Assembly (NCBI GenBank): GCA_964488085.1
Contig: CAZATK010000011.1
Coordinates: forward strand, 1 to 15,841
Origin: CAZATK01 sp964488085
GTDB taxonomy: Bacteria; Patescibacteriota; Minisyncoccia; UBA6257; UBA11618
Direction of reading: 5' to 3'
Length of the DNA stretch: 15,841 bases
A model generated the notes under the pieces. It was not told where the DNA came from. It made no database searches and saw only the letters and a list, made by a program, of their open reading frames with translations. The stretch's first letter is position 1. Every line of letters begins with the position of its first letter. This document shows, piece by piece, positions 1 through 6,571 of this stretch. Made by a program: the position numbers and the translations under genes.

Positions 1-143
1 GCAACCGCTTTAAGATACACATCACCACCCTTGCCGCCGTTTCCGCCGGTGGGGCCAAGGGCCATTTTTATTTTACTGAAAGAAACAGCTCCCCTTCCAC
101 CGTTGCCAGCCGTTACTTTAATTGTGACATCATCTATCAGCAT
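1..143 (-). CDS. obg: Obg-family GTPase, N-terminal fragment
   Basis: Only the first 47 codons are present; the gene runs off the left edge. The reading starts MLIDDVTIKVTAGNGGRGAV and continues with a second glycine cluster (GGNGGKGGDV). These are the glycine-rich turns of the Obg fold that precedes the GTPase domain in ObgE/CgtA proteins. Obg GTPases associate with the 50S ribosomal subunit and act in ribosome assembly and stress signalling; that role is family knowledge. The GTPase domain itself is outside the window. The start codon lies inside the 3' end of the pseudouridine synthase gene (14-base overlap), so the two are probably translationally coupled, which fits a shared role in ribosome maturation. 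Confidence 0.9.
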   Translation of the reverse strand, partial: MLIDDVTIKVTAGNGGRGAVSFSKIKMALGPTGGNGGKGGDVYLKAV

Positions 144-837
144 TTTTTTTAATTTTTTTTAAAGATACAATTTCTTTTTTATCTAATAAACGACTTTCCC
201 CAGGGGAAATATCTGAAAGCGTAATTGGACCAATCCGTAATCTTAATAAACGCTCAATGGTTAAATGCAAAACATCCGTCATTCTTCTGATTTGATGATG
301 CCTCCCCTCGCGAATTGAAAGAAGAAATGAATGCGAATCAAGACGTTTGACTTTAGCAGGCAAGGTTTTTTTATTATCAATTATAATTCCTTCTTCCATT
401 GCTTTGATGTGCCAAGGCGAAATATTTTCGCGCACCGTTACTTCATATTCCTTTTCAACTGAATGGTCGTCTCCAGTAATAATTGCCGTTATCACGCCGT
501 CATTGGAAAGCAATAAAAGCCCCTCGCTATCTTTATCTAATCTGCCAACAACATTCAAATGGGCAAATTGCGGGAAAATATCAAAAATAATTTTCCCCTC
601 GGCTCTATTTTTGGAGCACACAATGCCTCGTGGCTTATAGACCGCAACAGTTGTTTTTTGAGAAAAATTATTTGTTGGTAAGCTAATAACTTCCACACGA
701 TCTTTGGTCGGATCAATAGAAACTCCCATTTTATTAACAATTTTTCCATTAAGCTTAATAAGACCCTTGCGAATGTAATTCTCGGCTTCACGACGCGACA
801 AAATTCTCTCTAGAGATAGGTATTTTTGAATACGCAT
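130..837 (-). CDS. RsuA/RluB-family pseudouridine synthase
   Basis: This enzyme converts a uridine in ribosomal RNA to pseudouridine. An N-terminal S4 RNA-binding domain spans about residues 1-50 (QKYLSLERILSRREAENYI, then GLIKLNG). The catalytic domain follows, with YKPRG at 67-71 and the active-site motif GRLDKDSEGLLLL at 98-110, where Asp101 is the expected catalytic residue. A later KEYEV at 129-133 and the basic EGRHHQIRRM motif are typical of RsuA/RluB/RluE/RluF. At 235 residues it is the usual family length. The exact rRNA site (16S like RsuA, 23S like RluB/RluE/RluF) cannot be decided from sequence alone. It overlaps obg by 14 bases and is divergent from the peroxiredoxin gene. No Shine-Dalgarno is visible, and the promoter lies almost directly at the start codon. 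Confidence 0.92.
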   Translation of the reverse strand: MRIQKYLSLERILSRREAENYIRKGLIKLNGKIVNKMGVSIDPTKDRVEVISLPTNNFSQKTTVAVYKPRGIVCSKNRAEGKIIFDIFPQFAHLNVVGRLDKDSEGLLLLSNDGVITAIITGDDHSVEKEYEVTVRENISPWHIKAMEEGIIIDNKKTLPAKVKRLDSHSFLLSIREGRHHQIRRMTDVLHLTIERLLRLRIGPITLSDISPGESRLLDKKEIVSLKKIKKNADR

Positions 838-846
838 TATCCGTCA

Positions 847-875
847 ATTTAACAATTTTTATAGCTTTTTGTCAA
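847..875 (-). promoter_or_regulatory. Promoter of the pseudouridine synthase gene
   Basis: On the minus strand a perfect -35 TTGACA (875-870) is followed by a 17-base spacer and a -10 TTAAAT (852-847, four of six consensus bases). The predicted transcription start near 840 is only a few bases from the ATG at 837, so the mRNA would be leaderless or nearly so. Confidence 0.5.
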
Positions 876-881
876 TTCTCA

Positions 882-910
882 TTGCCACGGACGTTATAAT
901 GATATATAAT
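882..910 (+). promoter_or_regulatory. Promoter of the peroxiredoxin gene
   Basis: TTGCCA (882-887), a 17-base spacer and a perfect TATAAT (905-910) form a strong sigma-70-type promoter; a second TATAAT lies at 895-900. Transcription would begin near 916-917, leaving a leader of about 8 bases before the ATG at 925 with no Shine-Dalgarno. It is back to back with the pseudouridine synthase promoter. Confidence 0.65.
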
Positions 911-924
911 CAGCAAATAAAATT

Positions 925-1365
925 ATGAAAACATTAAAAATAAATTCTAAAGCGCCGAATTTTTCCTTACCTGATCAAGATAATAAAATTCATTCACTTT
1001 CTGATTTTAAAAATAAGTGGGTGCTTTTATATTTTTACCCAAAAGATGACACTCCGGGATGTGTTAAGGAGGCATGTGGCATAAGAGACAAATTTCCAAA
1101 ATTTGGAAAACTTAATTGTGTGGTATTAGGCATCAGTATTGATCCCGTTAAAAGTCATGAAAAATTTGTAAAAAAGTATAAATTGCCTTTTACGCTTTTA
1201 TCTGACAGTGAAAAAAAAGTTGGGAAGAAATTTATGGGCCATGAATATATAGGAACTTTGAGAACATCTTTTTTAATCAATCCAGAAGGAAAAATTGCCA
1301 AAATTTATAAAAACGTAGATCCAGAAAGCCACGCTGAAGAAGTTTTAAAAGATTTACAAGGATAA
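925..1365 (+). CDS. bcp: Peroxiredoxin, BCP/PrxQ type
   Basis: A thiol peroxidase that reduces hydrogen peroxide and organic hydroperoxides, normally using thioredoxin as reductant. The 146-residue length is normal for the family. The motif DDTPGCVKEACGIRD places the peroxidatic cysteine at Cys46 and a resolving cysteine at Cys51. This C-x4-C spacing is characteristic of the atypical two-cysteine PrxQ/BCP class. The preceding FYPKDDTPGC and the later conserved Arg113 in TLRTSFLI complete the active site. It is cytoplasmic, with no signal peptide. It stands alone on the plus strand with its own promoter and a hairpin terminator. The CxxC thioredoxin-like protein at 9026-9286 might serve as an electron donor, but that is speculation. 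Confidence 0.95.
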   Translation: MKTLKINSKAPNFSLPDQDNKIHSLSDFKNKWVLLYFYPKDDTPGCVKEACGIRDKFPKFGKLNCVVLGISIDPVKSHEKFVKKYKLPFTLLSDSEKKVGKKFMGHEYIGTLRTSFLINPEGKIAKIYKNVDPESHAEEVLKDLQG

Positions 1366-1372
1366 AAACAGA

Positions 1373-1399
1373 ACCACCAAGCTGAGCTTGGTGGTATTT
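1373..1399. terminator. Shared terminator between convergent genes
   Basis: ACCACCAAGC (1373-1382) and GCTTGGTGGT (1386-1395) form a perfect 10-bp stem with a three-base loop, followed by ATTTT on the plus strand. It sits between the peroxiredoxin stop and the stop of the convergent 104-residue gene, so it probably ends transcription from both sides. Confidence 0.75.
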
Positions 1400-1713
1400 T
1401 AAATTGGTAAAATTTTCGATCGCTCCAACTCGTAAAGAGCAAGAAAAAAAATTCCCCACGTTGAGCCATCACTTCCCGTATCACTAGAAACACGAAAATC
1501 ATCGTTTTTTAGATCTAATTCTAGTACTATTTTATATTCTTCTTTTCTGCCTGTTCCTATATAGTTCTTGTCTCGATCACCAACTTGAGAGGTTAAAAAG
1601 TCCTCTAATATCCTTCTGACAGTTTCCTTTTTGGCATTGGATTTTATGGTGATTTTATCGGTTTTAGTATTATAAGTAATCTCTAGTCTAATATCTGCTT
1701 TAAATTCAAACAT
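1399..1713 (-). CDS. Unknown 104-residue protein, paralogue 1
   Basis: I do not recognise this family. The 104-residue soluble protein has no signal peptide or membrane segment. It appears to alternate strand-rich and helical parts: FKADIRLEITYNTKTDKITI, a helix around RRILEDFLTSQ, a second strand pair with IVLELDLKNDDFRVSS, and a C-terminal helix LALYELERSKI. It is about 67% identical (roughly 70 of 104 positions) to the gene at 3402-3716. The most conserved block is IVLELDLKNDDFRVSS and the tail ELERSKI-x-PI. Its ATG lies inside the 3' end of the desaturase gene (8-base overlap), so it is probably translated from the same mRNA and may act with it. The function is unknown. The duplication around the desaturase/acyl-synthase pair is the main clue. 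Confidence 0.8.
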   Translation of the reverse strand: MFEFKADIRLEITYNTKTDKITIKSNAKKETVRRILEDFLTSQVGDRDKNYIGTGRKEEYKIVLELDLKNDDFRVSSDTGSDGSTWGIFFLALYELERSKILPI

Positions 1714-2533
1714 GACCTGACAATTCCCTAAAAAGTTCTCCTATTGTTTTACCTGGCGTTGGCGCGCTAATTTCTTGTAATGCCCAAAAGGGAATTGATG
1801 GATTTTTATGATGGTGCCAATGGTGCCAAATATTATGGGGCAAAAACAAAAACTTCTGCCACCAATTAACGGTTATAATATGGGTTTCCAAAGTACCAAC
1901 ATGTTCTGTCCAAAGACGTATCCTAAATACTGCCCAAAAAGAACTGTATATGCATAAAAACCAAACAATTGGTATCCATAAAAATCCAAAATACCAACTG
2001 ATTAGAGTCCAAAAACTTATCCATAAAAGGGGTCCCATTCCATCCAGAATAGAAACTGGACGATTAAGGCTTATTGCCATTATCACATGTGGTATGGCTC
2101 CACCAACCATGTCGCCAATAAATTGTAATATCAACTTAGGCCAACTAAAAGGCGGTTGCCATTGTCCTAACAAAAAGTGATTTTTATGTTTTAATTCAGG
2201 GTCATCTAAAGTCCCTACTGTTCTGTGATGTTTAAAATGAAATCGACGAAAACCGCTTATTGTTATGCCTAATGACCAAAAACAAAGAGAGGTCAGTAAA
2301 TCATTGATAAATTTATTTGAACAAATCAGTTTATGGGCGCCATCATGAGCTAAAACACCAATGGCATGTTGACGAGCGCCAATGCAAATGAAGCAAAGTA
2401 ATATCGGAATAATTGATATCCACAATGGATAATTATTCCAAAAAAAGTAAATCAAAACTAACGCTAATGAGATTACTCCTATGTCAAAAAAAGCACCTTT
2501 TAACCATGGCCATAATCGAGGTCTTACTCTCAC
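1706..2533 (-). CDS. Membrane fatty acid desaturase-like di-iron enzyme
   Basis: An integral membrane di-iron oxygenase-type protein of 275 residues. All three histidine boxes are visible in order: HDGAHK, HFKHHR and a very His-rich HNIWHHWHHHK near the C-terminus. An extra histidine in RLWTEHVGT is also typical of the fatty-acid-desaturase superfamily, which includes acyl-lipid desaturases and carotenoid hydroxylases/ketolases. Hydrophobic segments lie around residues 15-60, 80-95 and 150-205. Substrates in the family are acyl chains or isoprenoids; which one applies here cannot be read from the sequence. The chosen start is GTG at 2533, with AGGA seven bases upstream. It is divergent from the LuxI-like acyl synthase, so it could supply or modify the acyl group that enzyme uses. 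It overlaps the 104-residue gene downstream. Such enzymes need O2, which suggests at least occasional oxygen exposure. Confidence 0.88.
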   Translation of the reverse strand: MRVRPRLWPWLKGAFFDIGVISLALVLIYFFWNNYPLWISIIPILLCFICIGARQHAIGVLAHDGAHKLICSNKFINDLLTSLCFWSLGITISGFRRFHFKHHRTVGTLDDPELKHKNHFLLGQWQPPFSWPKLILQFIGDMVGGAIPHVIMAISLNRPVSILDGMGPLLWISFWTLISWYFGFLWIPIVWFLCIYSSFWAVFRIRLWTEHVGTLETHIITVNWWQKFLFLPHNIWHHWHHHKNPSIPFWALQEISAPTPGKTIGELFRELSGHV

Positions 2534-2590
2534 AATGTTTTCCTGGTTAAATTATCGAAGTGCAACTGGAAGTAAATCTAATACAAAAAA

Positions 2591-2613
2591 GTCAATTTAA
2601 CAATTGAGTTGAC
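2591..2613. promoter_or_regulatory. Imperfect palindrome, candidate operator
   Basis: A 23-bp imperfect inverted repeat lies in the region between the desaturase and acyl-synthase genes. The outer arms are GTCAA (2591-2595) and TTGAC (2609-2613), and a nested pair TCAATT/AATTGA lies at 2592-2597 and 2602-2607. Eight of eleven symmetric pairs match around a centre at 2602. The right arm overlaps the -35 element of the acyl-synthase promoter, a position suited to a dimeric regulator. No regulator gene is visible in the window, and the sequence does not match the classical lux box. Confidence 0.35.
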
Positions 2614-2638
2614 GTAGATATTAATAAAAATGTAATCT
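2609..2638 (+). promoter_or_regulatory. Promoter of the LuxI-like gene
   Basis: TTGACG (2609-2614), an 18-base spacer and TAATCT (2633-2638) make a plausible sigma-70-type promoter. The predicted start near 2645 leaves a leader of about 57 bases before the ATG at 2702. The region also contains an oddly G-rich run (GGGGGGG) at 2667-2673. Confidence 0.45.
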
Positions 2639-2701
2639 TGATGTAATAAACCCTCAATAAAGTTGTGGGGGGGCTCGTTGACAATAAGGATGAGGTGTCC
2701 G

Positions 2702-3298
2702 ATGAGTGTTTCCGAAAATATCCAAGAAAGATTTTGTTATCAAGAACTAACCGGAGAAGAAAGATCTTTGTTTTATAAAATGCGTTATCAAGAATATGTG
2801 ATTGATCGTAATTGGGAAAAGCCCAATTCAGATTGTTTAGAAAGGGATTCTTTTGATGAATTCTCTTATCACTTCGGCTGTTTTAAAGAAAGCGATGGCC
2901 AGTTAGTGGCCGCGGCGCGCTTGATTGATGCTAAAAGAACTACTTTATTATTTGAGGGCTACACCCGCAAACCAATTGATAGAAACGGACTTGAAATTTC
3001 CAGATTTATTGTTAGAAAGGAAAAAATAGAAAAAAGGGAGAAATGCCCTGTTCGAAATGGACTGTTTTATGTTTTACAACAATTTGCTGAACAGAAAAGT
3101 TACGATTATATGTACGCATTTATTACCCTCAGATACTTTCAAGCATTAAAGAGAACCGGTGTAGGATTTCTGGAAGTAATAGGTGAGGCAGTTAATTTTA
3201 AGAACAATCTCTATTTGCCGGTAAGTGGACGAGTAGACGTTATCGGTGAATATTTTTTAACAAACAAGTTATGGAAACTCTACTCTGTTTCAAATTAA
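2702..3298 (+). CDS. LuxI-like acyl synthase (GNAT fold)
   Basis: A 198-residue protein of the autoinducer-synthase/N-acyltransferase type. I chose the ATG at 2702, with GAGGTG just upstream, over in-frame TTG 2663 and ATG 2690; it gives the usual length of about 200 residues. Numbered from that start, the residues that define AHL synthases such as EsaI occur in order: Arg28, Tyr32 in the Phe28 position, Trp38, Asp49, Asp52, Arg73, Glu98 and Arg101 (motifs RYQEYVIDRNW, RDSFDEF, AARLID, EISRF). The spacing from Arg28 to Asp52 is the same as in EsaI (Arg24 to Asp48). Known members join an acyl group from acyl-ACP or acyl-CoA to S-adenosylmethionine; relatives make N-acyl amino acids (FeeM) or act with exosortases. 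No LuxR homologue is present here. Acyl donor and acceptor are unknown. Confidence 0.78.
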   Translation: MSVSENIQERFCYQELTGEERSLFYKMRYQEYVIDRNWEKPNSDCLERDSFDEFSYHFGCFKESDGQLVAAARLIDAKRTTLLFEGYTRKPIDRNGLEISRFIVRKEKIEKREKCPVRNGLFYVLQQFAEQKSYDYMYAFITLRYFQALKRTGVGFLEVIGEAVNFKNNLYLPVSGRVDVIGEYFLTNKLWKLYSVSN

Positions 3299-3300
3299 AG

Positions 3301-3325
3301 CGGACTTTATTAAGCCCGTTTTTTT
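3301..3325 (+). terminator. Terminator of the LuxI-like gene
   Basis: CGGACTT (3301-3307) pairs with AAGCCCG (3312-3318) with one mismatch and a four-base loop. Seven T residues (3319-3325) follow. It begins three bases after the stop codon, a typical intrinsic terminator. Confidence 0.8.
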
Positions 3326-3376
3326 AAAAAACAATTAAATAGAAAAAGCGCTAACAGGAGAAATGCCAAAGAAAAA

Positions 3377-3398
3377 TAAAACCGCTGAACACAGCGGT
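3377..3398 (-). terminator. Terminator of the second 104-residue gene
   Basis: ACCGCTG (3381-3387) and CAGCGGT (3392-3398) form a perfect 7-bp stem with a four-base loop. On the minus strand it is followed by TTTTATTTTTC, so it ends transcripts of the gene at 3402-3716. Confidence 0.7.
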
Positions 3399-3401
3399 AT
3401 T

Positions 3402-3716
3402 TTAAATTGGTGAAATTTTCGATCGTTCCAATTCGAGGAGAGCGAGCAGAAGAATCATCCATCTCAAGCCATCGGTTTCTGTATTACTAGAAACACGAAA
3501 GTCGTCATTTTTCAAATCTAATTCTAGTACTATTCTATACTCTTCTCTTCTGCTTGTTCCTGTATAATTACTGCCTTTACCAATTTGGGAGATTAAAAAG
3601 GCCCCCAGTTCTCTTGCAATGACTTCTTTTTTAGCATTAGCTTTTATAACAATTTTACTGGTTTTGGTGTTACAAATAACTTCCAATCTAATGTCTGCCT
3701 TAAATGTTTTAAGCAT
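3402..3716 (-). CDS. Unknown 104-residue protein, paralogue 2
   Basis: Paralogue of the gene at 1399-1713, about 67% identical at protein level and visibly similar at DNA level, especially in the 3' half. The ATG at 3716 is chosen over an upstream TTG at 3722. A perfect AGGAGG lies at 3730-3725, eight bases from this ATG but only two from the TTG. Both paralogues then have exactly 104 residues. The conserved parts are FKADIRLE, NAKKE, IVLELDLKNDDFRVSS and ELERSKI-x-PI, and the middle differs. There is no signal peptide or transmembrane segment. It lies about 80 bases downstream of copA on the same strand with no obvious terminator between them, so it may also be reached by read-through. Function unknown. 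Confidence 0.82.
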   Translation of the reverse strand: MLKTFKADIRLEVICNTKTSKIVIKANAKKEVIARELGAFLISQIGKGSNYTGTSRREEYRIVLELDLKNDDFRVSSNTETDGLRWMILLLALLELERSKISPI

Positions 3717-3796
3717 AACCAAAACCTCCTGAAAAAATTAGGAAAAGAACTGAGGATTAAAATAGCAAAAAAGTTAAATTTTGTCTATGGATTTAG

Positions 3797-6130
3797 TTAT
3801 TTTTTTTCTACTATTTTTTCCATAGGCGGAACATAGCGACGTAATAAAAGGGAATTAATAACTACTGAAACTGAACTAAAGGCCATGGCAAAGCCAGCAA
3901 TTTCCGGTCGAAGAGTGGTTTGAGAAAGATTGAGAGTAATTTTTCCAATTTTGCCAGCGCGCTCGGCAAATTTTATCAGCCACGGCGCGGCTACGCCAAA
4001 AGAGCTTTGAGTGAAAATTAAATGCAAACCGCCGGCTATGGGAATAGCAATAACATTATAAATAAAAGCCCAGAAAAGATTTTGCCAGATTTTTTTAATG
4101 GTTTTTCCAGAAAGTTGAATAGCCGTTACCACATCGCGTAAATCATCTTTGACTAAAATTACCTCCCCCGTTTCAATAGCCACATCAGTTCCCGAACCAA
4201 TAGCGATGCCAACATCGGCTTGAGCTAGAGCAGGCGAATCGTTAATGCCATCGCCGACCATAGCCACAACTCTACCTCCCTTTTGTAATTCTTTAATGAC
4301 ATCGGCTTTTTGCTGAGGCAAAATTTGAGCCATAACTCGATCAATGCCTAATTCATGACCAATAGCGTTAGCGGTTTTCGGATTATCGCCGGTAATCATG
4401 ATGATTTCTTTTTTCATTTTCTTTAAAGCCTCAATGGCTTCTCGAGCATGAGGTTTTAATGCATCAGCCATAGCGATTAAAGCTACTAATTCTTTGTTAA
4501 TGGCGGCATAAACAACGGTCTTGGCTTGATCCTGTAATTTTTCTACTGCTATGGCCTGATCATCAATTTTTATATTTAGCGATTGCATAAAATGGGCATT
4601 ACCAACAACTAAATCTTTGCCTTGAACCGAACCATGAACACCCAAGCCGGCAATCGCTGTAAAATCTTTAACTTCGGGCAAAACTTTGCAGGAGGACTTA
4701 CCTTTTTCCACTATAGCTCGTGCCAGCGGATGTTCAGACCCAGATTCAACGGCGGCTATCAGCGATAGCGTTTCTTGTTCGTTTTGATTATCCATCACTA
4801 AAAAGTCAGTCACTACTGGCTTACCTAGAGTAAGCGTGCCAGTTTTATCAAAAGCAATAGTTTGAATTCTGTAAGATTTTTCTAAAGACTCTCCACCCTT
4901 AAGAATAATGCCAAATTTAGCTGCTTGTCCGATGCCAACAATTAAGGCAGTAGGCGTGGCCAATCCCATAGCGCAGGGACAGGAAATAACTAAAACAGCA
5001 ATCATATGAATTAAAGCGGCTTTAAAAGGAAGAGCCGCCCAGAAAAACCAGCCGGTAAATACTAACACTGATAAAATAATTACGGCTGGCACGAAATATT
5101 CGCTAATTTTGTCCACCAAATTTTCGATAGGCGCACGGCGTGCCTGAGCTTCCTCTACCATGCGAACAATTTGATTAAGCAATGTATCTTTACCTACTTT
5201 TTGCGCTTGAAATTTAATCATCCCATCCTGATTAAAAGTAGCTCCGATTACTTGATCACCGACGGTTCTAGTAACAGGAAAAGATTCGCCCGTAACCACC
5301 TTTTCATCAATGTGAGTTTTACCCTCCAAAATTAGACCGTCAACTGGAATTTTTTCTCCGGGACGAACAATGATGATATCGCCAGTCTTTAACTGATCAA
5401 TGGGCACTGTTAATTCTTGACCATCTTTAAAGATATGCGCTTCTTTAGCTTCGAGTTTAAGCAGTTCTTTTATAGCTATTGAGGCCTTGCCCCTAGCAAC
5501 CATTTCAAAATAGCGACCCAATAAGATGAAGGAAATTAAAACGGCTGATGATTCCCAAAAAGGATGGTCAATATTAAAGAAAAGAAAGCCGAACATAGAG
5601 TAAAAGTAAGCAGCCGATGTTCCTAAAACCACCAAAACATCCATATTAGCCGCTCCTACTCTAATAGCGGTAAAAGCATTGCGATAAAAGGGCCAACCAA
5701 TAACGAACTGAATGGGCGTGGAGAGAATCCAATAAAAATAGTTTAAGTCAATACCAAAGAGCTGATGAACATGCTTAAGATTAAACATGTGAATCAACAT
5801 GTAAAAAATAACAATGGGCGCCGCTAAGATGAAGCTGGCCAGCACTCGACGTCGCGCTTCTTTAATACGACGTTCATCCTTATGTTCCTCTTCCTCAATA
5901 CTAATTGATCCTTCCTCATCGGGACGAATCACGTCATAACCTAACTGATTAATCAATTGGTCAATTTTTTCCAAAGTAATTTTAGCTTCATCAAATTCTA
6001 GAGCGATTTTTTCGGCACCAAAATTAGTATGAACGGCAGTAACGCCTTCCTCCCGACCCACGGCCTTATCAATTAAAACTGAACAAGAACTACAATGCAT
6101 GCCCTTAACTTTTAAAACAAGCTTATTCAT
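3797..6130 (-). CDS. copA: Copper-exporting P1B-type ATPase
   Basis: A 777-residue P1B-1 ATPase that pumps Cu(I) out of the cytoplasm. One N-terminal heavy-metal-associated domain has the metal site GMHCSSC (Cys13, Cys16). The pump core follows: TGES at 280-283 (actuator), the transmembrane metal site SCPCAMGL with Cys384 and Cys386, phosphorylation motif DKTGT with Asp428, SEHP at 465-468, TGDN at 580-583 and GDGIND at 626-631. The YN pair (691-692) and the MxxSS motif (Met749, Ser752-Ser753) that complete the Cu(I) site are present, supporting copper or silver over zinc or cadmium. The stretch between the last two membrane helices (about 706-740) is some 25-30 residues longer than I expect for the family. 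The start overlaps the cupredoxin gene by 8 bases. It is the last gene of the copper/redox run. Confidence 0.96.
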   Translation of the reverse strand: MNKLVLKVKGMHCSSCSVLIDKAVGREEGVTAVHTNFGAEKIALEFDEAKITLEKIDQLINQLGYDVIRPDEEGSISIEEEEHKDERRIKEARRRVLASFILAAPIVIFYMLIHMFNLKHVHQLFGIDLNYFYWILSTPIQFVIGWPFYRNAFTAIRVGAANMDVLVVLGTSAAYFYSMFGFLFFNIDHPFWESSAVLISFILLGRYFEMVARGKASIAIKELLKLEAKEAHIFKDGQELTVPIDQLKTGDIIIVRPGEKIPVDGLILEGKTHIDEKVVTGESFPVTRTVGDQVIGATFNQDGMIKFQAQKVGKDTLLNQIVRMVEEAQARRAPIENLVDKISEYFVPAVIILSVLVFTGWFFWAALPFKAALIHMIAVLVISCPCAMGLATPTALIVGIGQAAKFGIILKGGESLEKSYRIQTIAFDKTGTLTLGKPVVTDFLVMDNQNEQETLSLIAAVESGSEHPLARAIVEKGKSSCKVLPEVKDFTAIAGLGVHGSVQGKDLVVGNAHFMQSLNIKIDDQAIAVEKLQDQAKTVVYAAINKELVALIAMADALKPHAREAIEALKKMKKEIIMITGDNPKTANAIGHELGIDRVMAQILPQQKADVIKELQKGGRVVAMVGDGINDSPALAQADVGIAIGSGTDVAIETGEVILVKDDLRDVVTAIQLSGKTIKKIWQNLFWAFIYNVIAIPIAGGLHLIFTQSSFGVAAPWLIKFAERAGKIGKITLNLSQTTLRPEIAGFAMAFSSVSVVINSLLLRRYVPPMEKIVEKK

Positions 6131-6560
6131 TAGTTCTAGGTAGTGGTCTTACATGAAATTTGCCGACCATATCAAAATGTCCTCTTTTTTCACCTTCAAA
6201 TTCGCCTTCACCGCAAGGCACTGAACAATAAAAAGGAAAATCCCCTTCTTGGGTGGCTACAAAAGTAACTACAATCGTACTTTTGGCTGGCATTCTTTGG
6301 GAAACGCCAAGAGCATCAATGGCGATACCATGATCGTAATTATCTTCATTAATAATTGTAGCGATTACCTTATCACCTCGATCAACAATAATGTCTTCGG
6401 GCTCAAAACGCCATTGATCTTCTTTAGCAATAATAGTAATTTGTCTTTCTTTGCCACTAACCACGGGCACTGAGGATTCTGGCAAAATAAATAGCCGATA
6501 AAACAAACCACCAACCACAATCAGGACAATAATAATAAAAATAATGATGTATTTATTCAT
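6123..6560 (-). CDS. Membrane-anchored CuA-like cupredoxin
   Basis: A 145-residue protein with one N-terminal membrane anchor (about residues 3-25) and an extracytoplasmic cupredoxin domain resembling the CuA domain of cytochrome c oxidase subunit II. The putative ligands are His77 (DHG), Cys112, Cys116, His128 and Met131 in the loop CSVPCGEGEFEGEKRGHFDM. Classical CuA sites read C-x3-C-x3-H-x2-M. Here the gap between Cys116 and His128 is 11 residues, an insertion of about 8, mostly acidic or glycine. No oxidase subunit I is encoded nearby, so it is more likely a copper carrier or sensor than part of an oxidase. It sits between the CcdA-fusion gene (11-base gap) and copA (8-base overlap), suggesting it passes copper to or from neighbouring proteins. 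N2O-reductase-like or oxidase subunit II roles are alternatives. Confidence 0.82.
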   Translation of the reverse strand: MNKYIIIFIIIVLIVVGGLFYRLFILPESSVPVVSGKERQITIIAKEDQWRFEPEDIIVDRGDKVIATIINEDNYDHGIAIDALGVSQRMPAKSTIVVTFVATQEGDFPFYCSVPCGEGEFEGEKRGHFDMVGKFHVRPLPRTNE

Positions 6561-6571
6561 CTATTCATCCA

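Noticed and set aside
2663..2701. TTG start at 2663 and ATG at 2690 for the LuxI-like gene
   Set aside because: The added residues are low-quality (G-run encoded) and the ATG at 2702 has a better-placed GAGGTG and gives the family length. ATG 2690 remains possible.
1399..3716. Composite transposon flanked by the duplicated genes
   Set aside because: The repeats are protein-coding, about two thirds identical, with no transposase, terminal inverted repeats or target duplications visible.
3717..3722. TTG start at 3722 for paralogue 2
   Set aside because: It is only two bases from the AGGAGG, whereas ATG 3716 is eight bases away and gives the same length as paralogue 1.
6123..6560. Cytochrome c oxidase subunit II
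   Set aside because: It has only one membrane anchor and an expanded ligand loop, and no subunit I or III genes are adjacent, so a stand-alone copper protein is more likely.
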